DNA of 64,000 nucleotides. Origin: Streptomyces sp. ISL-11 (lineage in GTDB: Bacteria; Actinomycetota; Actinomycetes; Streptomycetales; Streptomycetaceae). The stretch is taken from positions 21,300 through 85,299 of the forward strand of contig NZ_JAGGOL010000013.1 of assembly GCF_018614525.1 (NCBI RefSeq), given 5' to 3'. Below, piece by piece: positions 56,720 through 64,000 of the stretch (positions are counted from its first letter, which is position 1; each line of letters begins with the position of its first letter). Made by a program: the position numbers and the translations under genes. Below the pieces are notes generated by a model. The model was not told where the DNA came from. It did no database searches and was given only the letters and a program-made list of their open reading frames with translations.

Positions 56720-58302
56720 CAGTTGCCTCCTCGGAGGAGCTGCTGAACGGCCGGGTCGGTGAGGCCGAGGAGGGCCGCGGGCCAGAGTCCGGCGAGGACG
56801 GTGAGGGCGACGAGCGGGGTCCAGGCGGCGAACTCGTACGTCTGGACGTCGGCGAGGGCGGGTCCGTGCGCGGGCCTGGCACCTTCCTCCCCGCCGTCGC
56901 CGCCCATGCAGACGCGGCGTACGACGACGAGCATGTACGCGGCGGTGAGCAGCGTGCCGAAGCCGGCCAGGGCCATGAAGGTGAGGAAGGCGGGGCGGCT
57001 GAGGCCGTCGGCGGGACGGAACGAGCCGAACATCGCGAGCATCTCGCCCCAGAACCCGGCGAGTCCGGGCAGCCCGAGGGAGGCGACCGCGCCGAAGGCG
57101 AGGAGGCCGCCGAGGCGGGGCGCCCGGCCGTAGAGGGCGGCGCCGGTGGCGCCGGAGAGGGTGTCGAGGTCGCTGGTGCCGTAGCGGTCCTTGACCGCGC
57201 CGACCAGGAAGAACAGCAGGCCGGTGATGAGGCCGTGGGCGATGTTGGCGAACAGCGCGCCGTTGAGGCCGGTGGGGGTCATCGTGGCGATGCCGAGGAG
57301 GACGAAGCCCATGTGGCCCACGGAGGAGTAGGCGATCAGGCGTTTGAGGTCGCCCTTGCCGCCGGTGCGGGCGAGCGAGAGGCAGACCAGGGAGCCGTAG
57401 ATGATGCCGACGACCGCGAACGCGGCGAGGTAGGGCGCGAAGGTGTGGGCGCCGTCGGGGGCGATGGGCAGGACGATGCGCACGAAACCGTACGTGCCCA
57501 TCTTCAGCAGGACGCCCGCGAGGAGCACCGAGCCGACGGTCGGGGCAGCCGTGTGGGCGTCGGGGAGCCAGCTGTGCAGGGGCCACATCGGGGCCTTGAC
57601 GGCCAGTCCGACGCCGATGGCCAGGACCGCGATGAGCTGGGTGGTGTGGCTGAGCTTCGAGCCGTTGTCAGTGGCCAGTGCCACCATGTCGAAGGTGCCG
57701 CCCTTGATGCCGATGAGGAGGAGGCCGAGCAGCATCACGACGGAGCCGAGCAGGGTGTAGAGGATGAACCGCCAGGCCGCGCGCTCGCGGCCGTCACCGC
57801 CCCAGCGGGCGATGAGGAAGTACATCGGGATGAGCACCATCTCGAAGGCCAGGAAGAACAGCACGAGGTCGAGGACGGCGAAGCTCGCGAGGGTGCCGGA
57901 CTCCAGGACGAGGATCAGCGCGACGAATGCCTTGGGAGACGGGCCCGCCGGCATTTTCTTGTAGCTGTAGAGCGCGCAGAGGAAGGTCAGCAGCGCGGTC
58001 AGGACGAGGAGGGGGAGGGAGACGCCGTCCACGCCGAGGTGGATCCGGATGCCGAGGGCGGGGATCCAGCTGATGTCGGTGGTCGCCTGCATCCGCGCCG
58101 GGCGGTCGTGGTCGAAGCCGGCGGCGAGGGCGACGGACAGGGCCAGGACCAGGCCGGTGACGGTGACGCCGTGGCGGAGCACGGCCTGGTCGGGGCCGCT
58201 GCCCTTGAGTCCGGGCGGGGCCGGGAGCAGGGCGGCGACGGCGCCGACGAGGGGGAGGACGACGATGCCCGCGAGGAGGAGCTGCATGGCGGTGTGATTC
58301 AC
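56719..58302 (-). CDS. nuoM: NADH-quinone oxidoreductase subunit M
   Basis: The protein has 527 residues and about 14 membrane helices; FLAFEMVLIPMYFLI and VKAPMWPLHSWLPDAHTAAPTVGS are diagnostic, with the key glutamate and lysine. I choose the GTG at 58302 because GGAG stands upstream and it lies just 3 nt from the nuoL stop; an ATG at 58287 lacks a site. Confidence 0.95.
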   Translation of the reverse strand: MNHTAMQLLLAGIVVLPLVGAVAALLPAPPGLKGSGPDQAVLRHGVTVTGLVLALSVALAAGFDHDRPARMQATTDISWIPALGIRIHLGVDGVSLPLLVLTALLTFLCALYSYKKMPAGPSPKAFVALILVLESGTLASFAVLDLVLFFLAFEMVLIPMYFLIARWGGDGRERAAWRFILYTLLGSVVMLLGLLLIGIKGGTFDMVALATDNGSKLSHTTQLIAVLAIGVGLAVKAPMWPLHSWLPDAHTAAPTVGSVLLAGVLLKMGTYGFVRIVLPIAPDGAHTFAPYLAAFAVVGIIYGSLVCLSLARTGGKGDLKRLIAYSSVGHMGFVLLGIATMTPTGLNGALFANIAHGLITGLLFFLVGAVKDRYGTSDLDTLSGATGAALYGRAPRLGGLLAFGAVASLGLPGLAGFWGEMLAMFGSFRPADGLSRPAFLTFMALAGFGTLLTAAYMLVVVRRVCMGGDGGEEGARPAHGPALADVQTYEFAAWTPLVALTVLAGLWPAALLGLTDPAVQQLLRGGN

Positions 58303-58304
58303 GG

Positions 58305-60308
58305 TCAGGCTCCGGTGGCTACGAGCACGGCGGCGACGGCCAGGACGACGGAGCCGGCGAGGAGGGCGCCGAGGTAGGTCTGCACGTTGCCGGTCTGGGC
58401 GCGGCGGACGGCCGTGCCGAGCAGGCCGGGCGCGGTCGCGGCGCCGCGGACGTAGGTGTCGACGACCTCGCGGTCGAGGAAGTGCGCGAGCCGGGCGGCG
58501 GCGCGTACGGGCCGGACGAACAGGACGTGGTAGACGGCGTCGAGGTGGAAGCCGGCCGCCGCGTGACGGTGCAGGGGGCCGAGGAGGAGGCGGCCGGGGT
58601 CGGCCGGGTCGGGGGCGGAGGCGATGTGTCCGTAGACGGCCTCGTGGCTGGCGATGGCTTCCTCCTCGGAGACCGCCGGGGACGCGTCGGGGTCGGCCGC
58701 GACGGCGCCCATGGGCGTACGGGCGGCGAGCGCGGCGGTGCGGCGCCAGGCCGCGTAGGTGAGGAGCGCGCCGACGAGGGCGGCGCCGGTGCCGAGGACG
58801 GAGGTGGTGAGGGTCGGGGTGAGGGAGCGCCCGTCGAACCAGTCGGGGAGCTTCCACGCGGCGAGGCCGAGCCCCAGGGCGGGGATCGCGAGAACCCAGA
58901 GAACGGCGTTCATGGCGGCCGGTTCCCGGCCGTGGGAGGGGGCCTCGGCGCCCTTGCCGTGGAAGGCGAGCAGCCACAGGCGGGTGGCGTAGCCGGCGGT
59001 GAGCAGGGCGGTGAGGAGCCCTGCGACGAGGACGGTCCAGCCGGCCGCGCCCGGGATGCCGGCCGCGTGGCCGCCGGCCGCGTGCTCGGCGGCGCCGAGG
59101 ACGGCCTCCTTGGAGAAGAAGCCGCTGAACGGCGGGATCGCGGCGAGCGCGAGGAGGGCGACGGTCATCGTCCAGTAGGCGTCGGGGATGCGCTTGGCGA
59201 GCCCGCCCGTCCTGGCCATCGCGGCCAGCGAGTTCGTACCGGCGGCGTGGATGATCACGCCCGCCCCGAGGAAGAGGAGGGCCTTGAACGCGCCGTGGGT
59301 GATGAGGTGGAAGACGGCCGCGTCGCGGTCGCCGACGGCGAGGGCGCCGGTCATGTAGCCGAGCTGCCCGACGGTGGAGTAGGCGAGGACGCGCTTGATG
59401 TCGTCCTGCGCGAGCGCGGCGAGCGCGGAGCCCACCATCGTGACGGCGGCCATCACGGCCAGGACGACCAGCGCCGCCGTGGACGCGGCGAAGAGGGGGA
59501 GGAGCCGGGCGATGAAGTAGACGCCGGCCGCGACCATCGTCGCGGCGTGGATGAGCGCGGAGACGGGCGTGGGGCCGGCCATCGCGTCGGGCAGCCAGGT
59601 GTGCAGCGGGAACTGCGCGGACTTGCCCGCGACGCCGGCCAGCAGCAGCAGCGCGATCAGCGTGGGGTGGGCGATGTCGCCGGAGGTCACGGCGGTGAGG
59701 ATGCCGTTGATCCGGAACGTCCCGGCGTCGGCGGCCAGCGCGAGGATGCCGATCAGGAAGGGGACGTCGCCGAGCTTGGTGACCAGGAACGCCTTGAGCG
59801 AGGCGGCGCGGGCGGCCTCGGTCTCCCAGTAGTGGCCGACCAGGAAGTACGAGCAGATGCCCATGATCTCCCAGCCGACGAGCAGCACCATGAGGTCGCC
59901 GGAGTAGACGACGAGCAGCATCGCGGAGGTGAAGAGGGAGACGAGGGCCGCGTAGGAGGGGTAGCGGGGGTCGTCGCGCAGGTAGGCGGTCGAGTACAGC
60001 TGGACGCAGGACGCGACGACGCCGACCAGGACGGCGACGAGGACGGCGAAGCCGTCGAGGTGCAGGGCCAGGTCGATCGGCACGGAGCCGGTCGGGGTGA
60101 GGCGGGTGGCCGCGTCGATGGCCTCCCCGGCGCCGGTGCCGCCGCCCTGCCGGCAGGCGACGACGACGGCGAGCACGGCCGCGGCGACGGTCGGCAGCAC
60201 GGCGAGCGGCCGGACGAACCCGGGCGCGCGGCGGCCGAGCAGCAGGCCGGCGACGGCACCGAGGAAGGGCAGCAGGGGGACGAGTACGGCGGTGGTCGTG
60301 GTCGTCAC
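58305..60308 (-). CDS. nuoL: NADH-quinone oxidoreductase subunit L
   Basis: This largest membrane subunit has 667 residues with about 15 helices and the lateral helix expected at the end. Motifs include [14 protein letters not shown] and [35 protein letters not shown] sequence with the proton-path lysine. The GTG start overlaps the nuoK stop (GTGA). The loop around 550-590 is Ala/Asp-rich. Confidence 0.96.
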   Translation of the reverse strand: MTTTTTAVLVPLLPFLGAVAGLLLGRRAPGFVRPLAVLPTVAAAVLAVVVACRQGGGTGAGEAIDAATRLTPTGSVPIDLALHLDGFAVLVAVLVGVVASCVQLYSTAYLRDDPRYPSYAALVSLFTSAMLLVVYSGDLMVLLVGWEIMGICSYFLVGHYWETEAARAASLKAFLVTKLGDVPFLIGILALAADAGTFRINGILTAVTSGDIAHPTLIALLLLAGVAGKSAQFPLHTWLPDAMAGPTPVSALIHAATMVAAGVYFIARLLPLFAASTAALVVLAVMAAVTMVGSALAALAQDDIKRVLAYSTVGQLGYMTGALAVGDRDAAVFHLITHGAFKALLFLGAGVIIHAAGTNSLAAMARTGGLAKRIPDAYWTMTVALLALAAIPPFSGFFSKEAVLGAAEHAAGGHAAGIPGAAGWTVLVAGLLTALLTAGYATRLWLLAFHGKGAEAPSHGREPAAMNAVLWVLAIPALGLGLAAWKLPDWFDGRSLTPTLTTSVLGTGAALVGALLTYAAWRRTAALAARTPMGAVAADPDASPAVSEEEAIASHEAVYGHIASAPDPADPGRLLLGPLHRHAAAGFHLDAVYHVLFVRPVRAAARLAHFLDREVVDTYVRGAATAPGLLGTAVRRAQTGNVQTYLGALLAGSVVLAVAAVLVATGA

Positions 60309-60664
60309 GCGGCGGCCTCCGCCGTTTCCTCGCGGTCAGCGCGTCGGGAGGGGTGCTCGTCCTCGCTGAGGTCGCGGAGCCGGTCGATGTCGGCCGTGCC
60401 GCGGTTGCGGTACACGAGCAGCACGATCGCCAGGCCGATGCCGATCTCGGCGGCGGCGATGGCGATGATGAAGAGGGTGAGTGCCTGGCCGGCGTGGAGC
60501 GCGTCGCGCAGCCATACGTCGAAGGCGACGAGGTTGAGGTTGACGGCGTTGAGCATCAGCTCGACGGACATCAGGACGAGGATGGCGTTGCGCCGGGCGA
60601 GGACGCCGTAGAGGCCGGTGGCGAAGAGCAGGGCGGCGAGTACGGCGGGGTAGACGAGATGCAT
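60305..60664 (-). CDS. nuoK: NADH-quinone oxidoreductase subunit K
   Basis: The protein has 119 residues with three helices. The two membrane glutamates needed for proton transfer are present ([15 protein letters not shown] and [12 protein letters not shown]). A 20-residue charged tail ([19 protein letters not shown]) extends beyond the usual end. The ATG shares a base with the nuoJ stop. Confidence 0.95.
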   Translation of the reverse strand: MHLVYPAVLAALLFATGLYGVLARRNAILVLMSVELMLNAVNLNLVAFDVWLRDALHAGQALTLFIIAIAAAEIGIGLAIVLLVYRNRGTADIDRLRDLSEDEHPSRRADREETAEAAA

Positions 60665-61221
60665 CAGCGCTCCTCGTTCTTCCTGCGGGACAGGACGATC
60701 GCGCCGACGAGCGCGGCGAGCAGCAGGACGGACAGGGCTTCGAAGGGCAGCACCCAGTGCCGGAAGAGGATCTCTCCGGAGACCTCGGTGGAGCCCTGCG
60801 GCGCGCCGCCGAGGTCGATCCACGTCGTACGGAAGGCGTCGACGACCACCCAGACGAGTGCGCCGGCGGCGGCGACGGCGACCGCGAGGGCGGCCCACCG
60901 GTTGCCCGAGTCGGCGTCCGGGGAGCGGCCGATGGGGGCCTTGGTGAGCATCAGCCCGAACAGGAGGAGGACGACGACGGAGCCGACGTAGATCAGCACC
61001 TGGACCCAGGCGATGAACTCGGCCGTGAGCAGGAGGTACTCCACGGCGAGCCCGCCGAGGGTCACGACCAGCCAGAGGGCGGCGTGCACGAGCTGCTTGG
61101 TGGTGACGGTGACGAGGGCCGCGCCGAGGGTGGCGAGGCCGACGAGGAGGAAGGCGATCTCGACGCCGGAGGTGGAGAGGAAGCCGTGCGTCTGGGCGGC
61201 GAGGGCCGCTGTGCCGGTCAT
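60664..61221 (-). CDS. nuoJ: NADH-quinone oxidoreductase subunit J
   Basis: The protein has 185 residues with five helices. The third helix region [21 protein letters not shown] is typical. The ATG overlaps the nuoI stop (ATGA). Confidence 0.95.
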   Translation of the reverse strand: MTGTAALAAQTHGFLSTSGVEIAFLLVGLATLGAALVTVTTKQLVHAALWLVVTLGGLAVEYLLLTAEFIAWVQVLIYVGSVVVLLLFGLMLTKAPIGRSPDADSGNRWAALAVAVAAAGALVWVVVDAFRTTWIDLGGAPQGSTEVSGEILFRHWVLPFEALSVLLLAALVGAIVLSRRKNEER

Positions 61222-61847
61222 GCCTCGTCCTCCTTCTGTCCGGCCTGCTCGCCTGGTCCGGCCTGCTCGTTCTGTTCGGCCTGCCCGTTCTGTACAGCCT
61301 GCTCGGCGGCGGCCTGCTCGGCTGCCTGCTGGGCGGCCAGCTTCTCGGCCGTCTTGCGGGCGGCGGCGATCTCCTTCGGCTCCTCGGCCGCGGGGTCGAG
61401 GGCGGGCGGCTCCGGCACGGTCCACATCCAGTCGCGGAGCTTGTCGCGCTCGTGGGTGAGGTCGTGGATGTCGGTCTCGGCGTACTCGAATTCCGGGGAC
61501 CAGAAGAGCGCGTCGAAGGGGCACACCTCGATGCAGATGCCGCAGTACATGCACAGCGAGAAGTCGATCGCGAAGCGGTCGAGGACGTTGCGGCTGCGCT
61601 CGCGGCCGCCGGGGGCGGCCGGGGGCACGGTCTCCTTGTGGGAGTCGATGTAGATGCACCAGTCCGGGCACTCGCGGGCGCACAGCATGCAGACGGTGCA
61701 GTTCTCCTCGAACAGGCCGATGACACCGCGGGTGCGGGGCGGCAGTTCGGGCTGTACGTCCGGGTACTGGGCGGTCACCGTCCGCTTCGTCATCGTCCGG
61801 AGGGTGACGGCGAGCCCCTTGGCCAGGCCGGAACCGGGGAAGGACAT
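61218..61847 (-). CDS. nuoI: NADH-quinone oxidoreductase subunit I
   Basis: NuoI passes electrons through two 4Fe-4S clusters. Ligands are C50, C53, C56, C60 ([12 protein letters not shown]) and C99, C102, C105, C109 ([12 protein letters not shown]). The protein has 209 residues; the last 50 are a Gln/Ala/Glu-rich low-complexity tail ([15 protein letters not shown]) not needed for cluster binding. It overlaps nuoH (TAATG). Confidence 0.95.
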   Translation of the reverse strand: MSFPGSGLAKGLAVTLRTMTKRTVTAQYPDVQPELPPRTRGVIGLFEENCTVCMLCARECPDWCIYIDSHKETVPPAAPGGRERSRNVLDRFAIDFSLCMYCGICIEVCPFDALFWSPEFEYAETDIHDLTHERDKLRDWMWTVPEPPALDPAAEEPKEIAAARKTAEKLAAQQAAEQAAAEQAVQNGQAEQNEQAGPGEQAGQKEDEA

Positions 61848-62812
61848 TATTGGATCACCACCTTGACGACGCCGGTGAGCGCGATCTGCGCGAGGGCGAG
61901 CGGAATGAGAACGGTCCAGGCCAGCTTCTGCAGCTGGTCCTCGCGCAACCGCGGGTAGGTCACGCGCAGCCAGATGACCACGAAGGCGAGCAGGGCCGCC
62001 TTGAGCAGGGTCCACAGCCAGCCGAGGCCGTCGGCGCCGAAGGGCCCGTGCCAGCCGCCGAGGAAGAGGACGGTGGTGAGGCCGCAGAGCACGACGATGC
62101 CGGCGTACTCCGAGAGCAGGAAGAGGGCGAAGCGGAGGCCGGTGTACTCGGTGTACGCGCCGAAGATGATCTCGGAGTCGGCGACGGGCATGTCGAACGG
62201 CGGGCGTTGCAGTTCGGCGAGGCCGGCGGTGAAGAAGACGAGGCCGCCGACGATCTGCCAGGGCACCCACCACCAGTGGAACGCGTCCACGATGCCGGGC
62301 AGCGAGACGGTGCCCGCGGCCATGGCGACCGAGGCCGCGGCGAGCAGCATCGGCAGCTCGTACGCCATCAGCTGGGCGGCGGTCCGCAGGCCGCCGAGCA
62401 GCGAGAACTTGTTGGCCGACGCCCAGCCGGCCATCAGCGAGCCGAGGACGCCGACGCCCATGACGGCGAGGACGAAGAAGATGCCGGCGTCGACGACCTG
62501 CCCGACGGCGTTGCCGGGCCCGACCGGGATGGCCACGAGCACGAGCAGGTAGGGCAGGAGGGCGACGGCGGGAGCGAGCTGGAAGATCCGCCGGTCCGCA
62601 CCCGCGGGGACGACGTCCTCCTTCTGCGCGAACTTGACCCCGTCCGCGACGAGCTGGGCCCACCCGTGGAACCCACCGGCGTACATGGGCCCGAGCCGGC
62701 CCTGCATGTGCGCCATGACCTTGTGCTCGGTCTGCCCGACGACCAGCGGCAGCACGAGGAAGGCGACGAACACGGCGAGGAGGCGCAGGACGACGTCGAG
62801 AGTGTCGCTCAT
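61847..62812 (-). CDS. nuoH: NADH-quinone oxidoreductase subunit H
   Basis: NuoH forms the quinone pocket at the membrane interface. The protein has 321 residues and eight helices; [37 protein letters not shown] and [31 protein letters not shown] loops are present. Its ATG overlaps the stop of the NuoC-like gene (ATGA), with no nuoE, nuoF or nuoG between them. Confidence 0.96.
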   Translation of the reverse strand: MSDTLDVVLRLLAVFVAFLVLPLVVGQTEHKVMAHMQGRLGPMYAGGFHGWAQLVADGVKFAQKEDVVPAGADRRIFQLAPAVALLPYLLVLVAIPVGPGNAVGQVVDAGIFFVLAVMGVGVLGSLMAGWASANKFSLLGGLRTAAQLMAYELPMLLAAASVAMAAGTVSLPGIVDAFHWWWVPWQIVGGLVFFTAGLAELQRPPFDMPVADSEIIFGAYTEYTGLRFALFLLSEYAGIVVLCGLTTVLFLGGWHGPFGADGLGWLWTLLKAALLAFVVIWLRVTYPRLREDQLQKLAWTVLIPLALAQIALTGVVKVVIQ

Positions 62813-64000
62813 GCGGGGTCGCCTCCGGCGGGGGTGTCGTGGTCTTCGGCCTCGGGCCGGGGGTCGGCCTTGCCGGCCGGGGGCTTGTCGGCCGGGGCCT
62901 CGTCGGTGCTGGTGCCCGGGGCGGGCGGCGGGGGCGGGGTGGTCTCGTCGGCCGGGGACGCCTGATCGCCGGAGGCGTCCGCGGCGGCCGGCCGGGACAT
63001 CCCGCCGGGGGTGCCGGACTGTGGGCCGGCAGGGGCGCCGGCCTCGCCGGTTCCGACGCCCGGGGCGGGCGGCTCGGGCGCGGTGGCCTCGTCGGCCGGG
63101 GTCGGCGAGGCCACCTGCTGGGACGTCTCGTCCGTGGCCTTCGGCCGTGGTTCGGATGGCGTGCCGGGGGCGGCGGCAGCCGGCGTACCGGGCCGACCGC
63201 CGTCCGGAACGGTCGGGATCGCCGGCTCGGGTGCCGCGTCGGCTGCCCGGTCGACAGGGGCTGACGGCTTGGCCTCGTCGGCCGGGGCGGTCGGGGTGGG
63301 CGCGGCCTCCCCCTCGCCGGGCCGGGCACCCGCGGCGTCTGCCGTACGGTCCGAGTCCGTGCCCCGCTCGACCGCTTCGGGCAGAGGCTCGGGCTCGGTG
63401 GTCGGCTGGTCGTCGAAGGCCGGGCGGGCGTGGTGCCATGGGGCGTCGGCGGAGCGCGGGGCCGGGCTCGGGCGCGTCGGCCGGTCGGCGGCCTGCTGGC
63501 TCGCCGAGCCGTCGGACGCGCTACGGCTACGCCGGGCCGGGGCGACCGCACCCTGCTCGGGCGCGCCCTCCGAAGCCGGCATCCCCTGACTCGCCGAACC
63601 CTCGGACGCACTGCGGGTACGCCGACCCGGGGCGGGCGCGCCCTGTTCGGTGGCTCCCTCGGCAGGCGCCTGGCTCGCCGAACCCTCCGTCACGCTGCGC
63701 GTACGCCGCCCCGGGGCGACCGCGCCCTGCTCGGGCGCGCCCTCGGCAGCCGTCGGCGCCTGGCTCGCCGAGCCCTCGCTCACGCTGCGGGCGCGGCGGG
63801 CCGGGCGCTCGCCCGGGGCCGTGCGGGCCGCTCGGGCGGGGCGGGTGGGGGCCGGGGGGAGCTGGCCCTTGAGGGGGCCCCATTCGTTGGGGTCGGGGAC
63901 GCCGGGGGGCAGCATCTGGCGGCGTTTCGGGCCGCCGTGTTCCGATTCGCCCGGTTCCTTCGCGCCCGGCCACGCCTTGGCCACGCGTGCCGCCAGGACG
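62809..64000 (-). CDS. nuoC: NuoC-like subunit, C-terminal part with long repetitive tail (5' end outside window)
   Basis: The frame runs off the window end. The visible protein begins [19 protein letters not shown], which I read as the end of a NuoC domain (it would follow the usual HPLRKDF). [18 protein letters not shown] follows, then more than 340 residues of Pro/Ala/Glu/Thr-rich sequence with no fold. Four near-repeats of RRxRSxSEGSASQ occur every 28-30 residues (63493-63798). The gene is coupled to nuoH by an ATGA overlap. It could instead be a separate tail protein or the end of another Nuo subunit; the visible conserved part is short. Confidence 0.6.
   Translation of the reverse strand, partial: VLAARVAKAWPGAKEPGESEHGGPKRRQMLPPGVPDPNEWGPLKGQLPPAPTRPARAARTAPGERPARRARSVSEGSASQAPTAAEGAPEQGAVAPGRRTRSVTEGSASQAPAEGATEQGAPAPGRRTRSASEGSASQGMPASEGAPEQGAVAPARRSRSASDGSASQQAADRPTRPSPAPRSADAPWHHARPAFDDQPTTEPEPLPEAVERGTDSDRTADAAGARPGEGEAAPTPTAPADEAKPSAPVDRAADAAPEPAIPTVPDGGRPGTPAAAAPGTPSEPRPKATDETSQQVASPTPADEATAPEPPAPGVGTGEAGAPAGPQSGTPGGMSRPAAADASGDQASPADETTPPPPPAPGTSTDEAPADKPPAGKADPRPEAEDHDTPAGGDPA
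63493..63798 (-). repeat. Coding tandem repeats in the NuoC-like tail
   Basis: Four blocks ([60 protein letters not shown]) recur at 84-90 bp spacing, joined by [16 protein letters not shown] linkers. They look like recent tandem duplication. Confidence 0.85.

Noticed and set aside
55211..57586. A 791-residue fusion upstream of nuoN
   Set aside because: The extra N-terminal part is nuoM read in another frame. The nuoN ATG at 56719 overlaps the nuoM stop as elsewhere in this operon.
62809..64000. Assignment of the repetitive gene as NuoG, the usual neighbour of nuoH
   Set aside because: The visible start [19 protein letters not shown] fits the end of NuoC better, and no molybdopterin-like or iron-sulphur motif of NuoG is seen. 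Certainty needs the sequence beyond the window.

Overview
The window is a strongly GC-rich actinobacterial chromosome segment. I read it as Streptomyces. The evidence is the G/C-ending codon use, frequent GTG and TTG starts, rarity of the leucine codon TTA, the actinobacterial gene order, and dispersed intergenic repeats of the 'GCCCGTCCGGCG..TTGAGGAC' type. Species cannot be told from the sequence alone. Most of it is the conserved core for translation and transcription, read on the minus strand, so biological order runs from high to low coordinates. There is no rRNA, CRISPR array, prophage or intact insertion sequence.

Region 1 (1-4650) is a less conserved edge: two opposed arrays of a 22-bp repeat at roughly 62-bp spacing, an ABC-F ATPase, a proline-rich membrane protein, a second repeat array and a lipoprotein. 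A glycosyltransferase follows at 4655-6766 and carries a TTA codon. Region 2 (6.8-24.3 kb) is the S10-spc-alpha ribosomal protein cluster: rpsJ-rplCDWB-rpsS-rplV-rpsC-rplP-rpmC-rpsQ, then rplNXE-rpsNH-rplFR-rpsE-rpmD-rplO, secY-adk, map, infA-rpmJ-rpsMK, rpoA-rplQ and truA. Hairpins separate the transcription blocks: rpsQ/rplN, rplO/secY, adk/map, rpsK/rpoA and rplQ/truA. Many neighbours overlap at stop/start (TGATG, TAATG), which suggests translational coupling.

Region 3 (25-31.6 kb) has an exported PIG-L-type deacetylase on the plus strand, then the str operon rpsL-rpsG-fusA-tuf. Region 4 (32-44.5 kb) is rpoB-rpoC, rplJ-rplL with an L10-type leader, rplK-rplA, and tRNA-Trp-secE-nusG.

Region 5 (44.7-54.2 kb) mixes metabolism and RNA genes: an aminotransferase, adenosine deaminase, murB, two MaoC-fold dehydratase genes, rpmG, tRNA-Met, tRNA-Thr, an amidohydrolase-like protein with altered active-site residues, an NAD(P)-binding protein, tRNA-Tyr, yajQ, a YccF membrane protein and a SnoaL-like protein. 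The order tRNA-Thr/tRNA-Met/rpmG/dehydratases/.../tRNA-Trp/secE/nusG matches that of mycobacteria. Region 6 (54.2-64 kb) holds htpX and a respiratory complex I operon in which a NuoC-like gene with a long repetitive tail abuts nuoH directly, followed by nuoI-N. No nuoE, nuoF or nuoG lies between.

The observations most worth following are: a 30-bp palindromic element that sits in frame inside the ABC-F gene and also inside a repeat at the adenosine deaminase stop; a 61-bp displaced copy of the map 3' end; a near-identical 25-nt leader hairpin in front of both the S10 and str operons; and the TTA codon in the glycosyltransferase.
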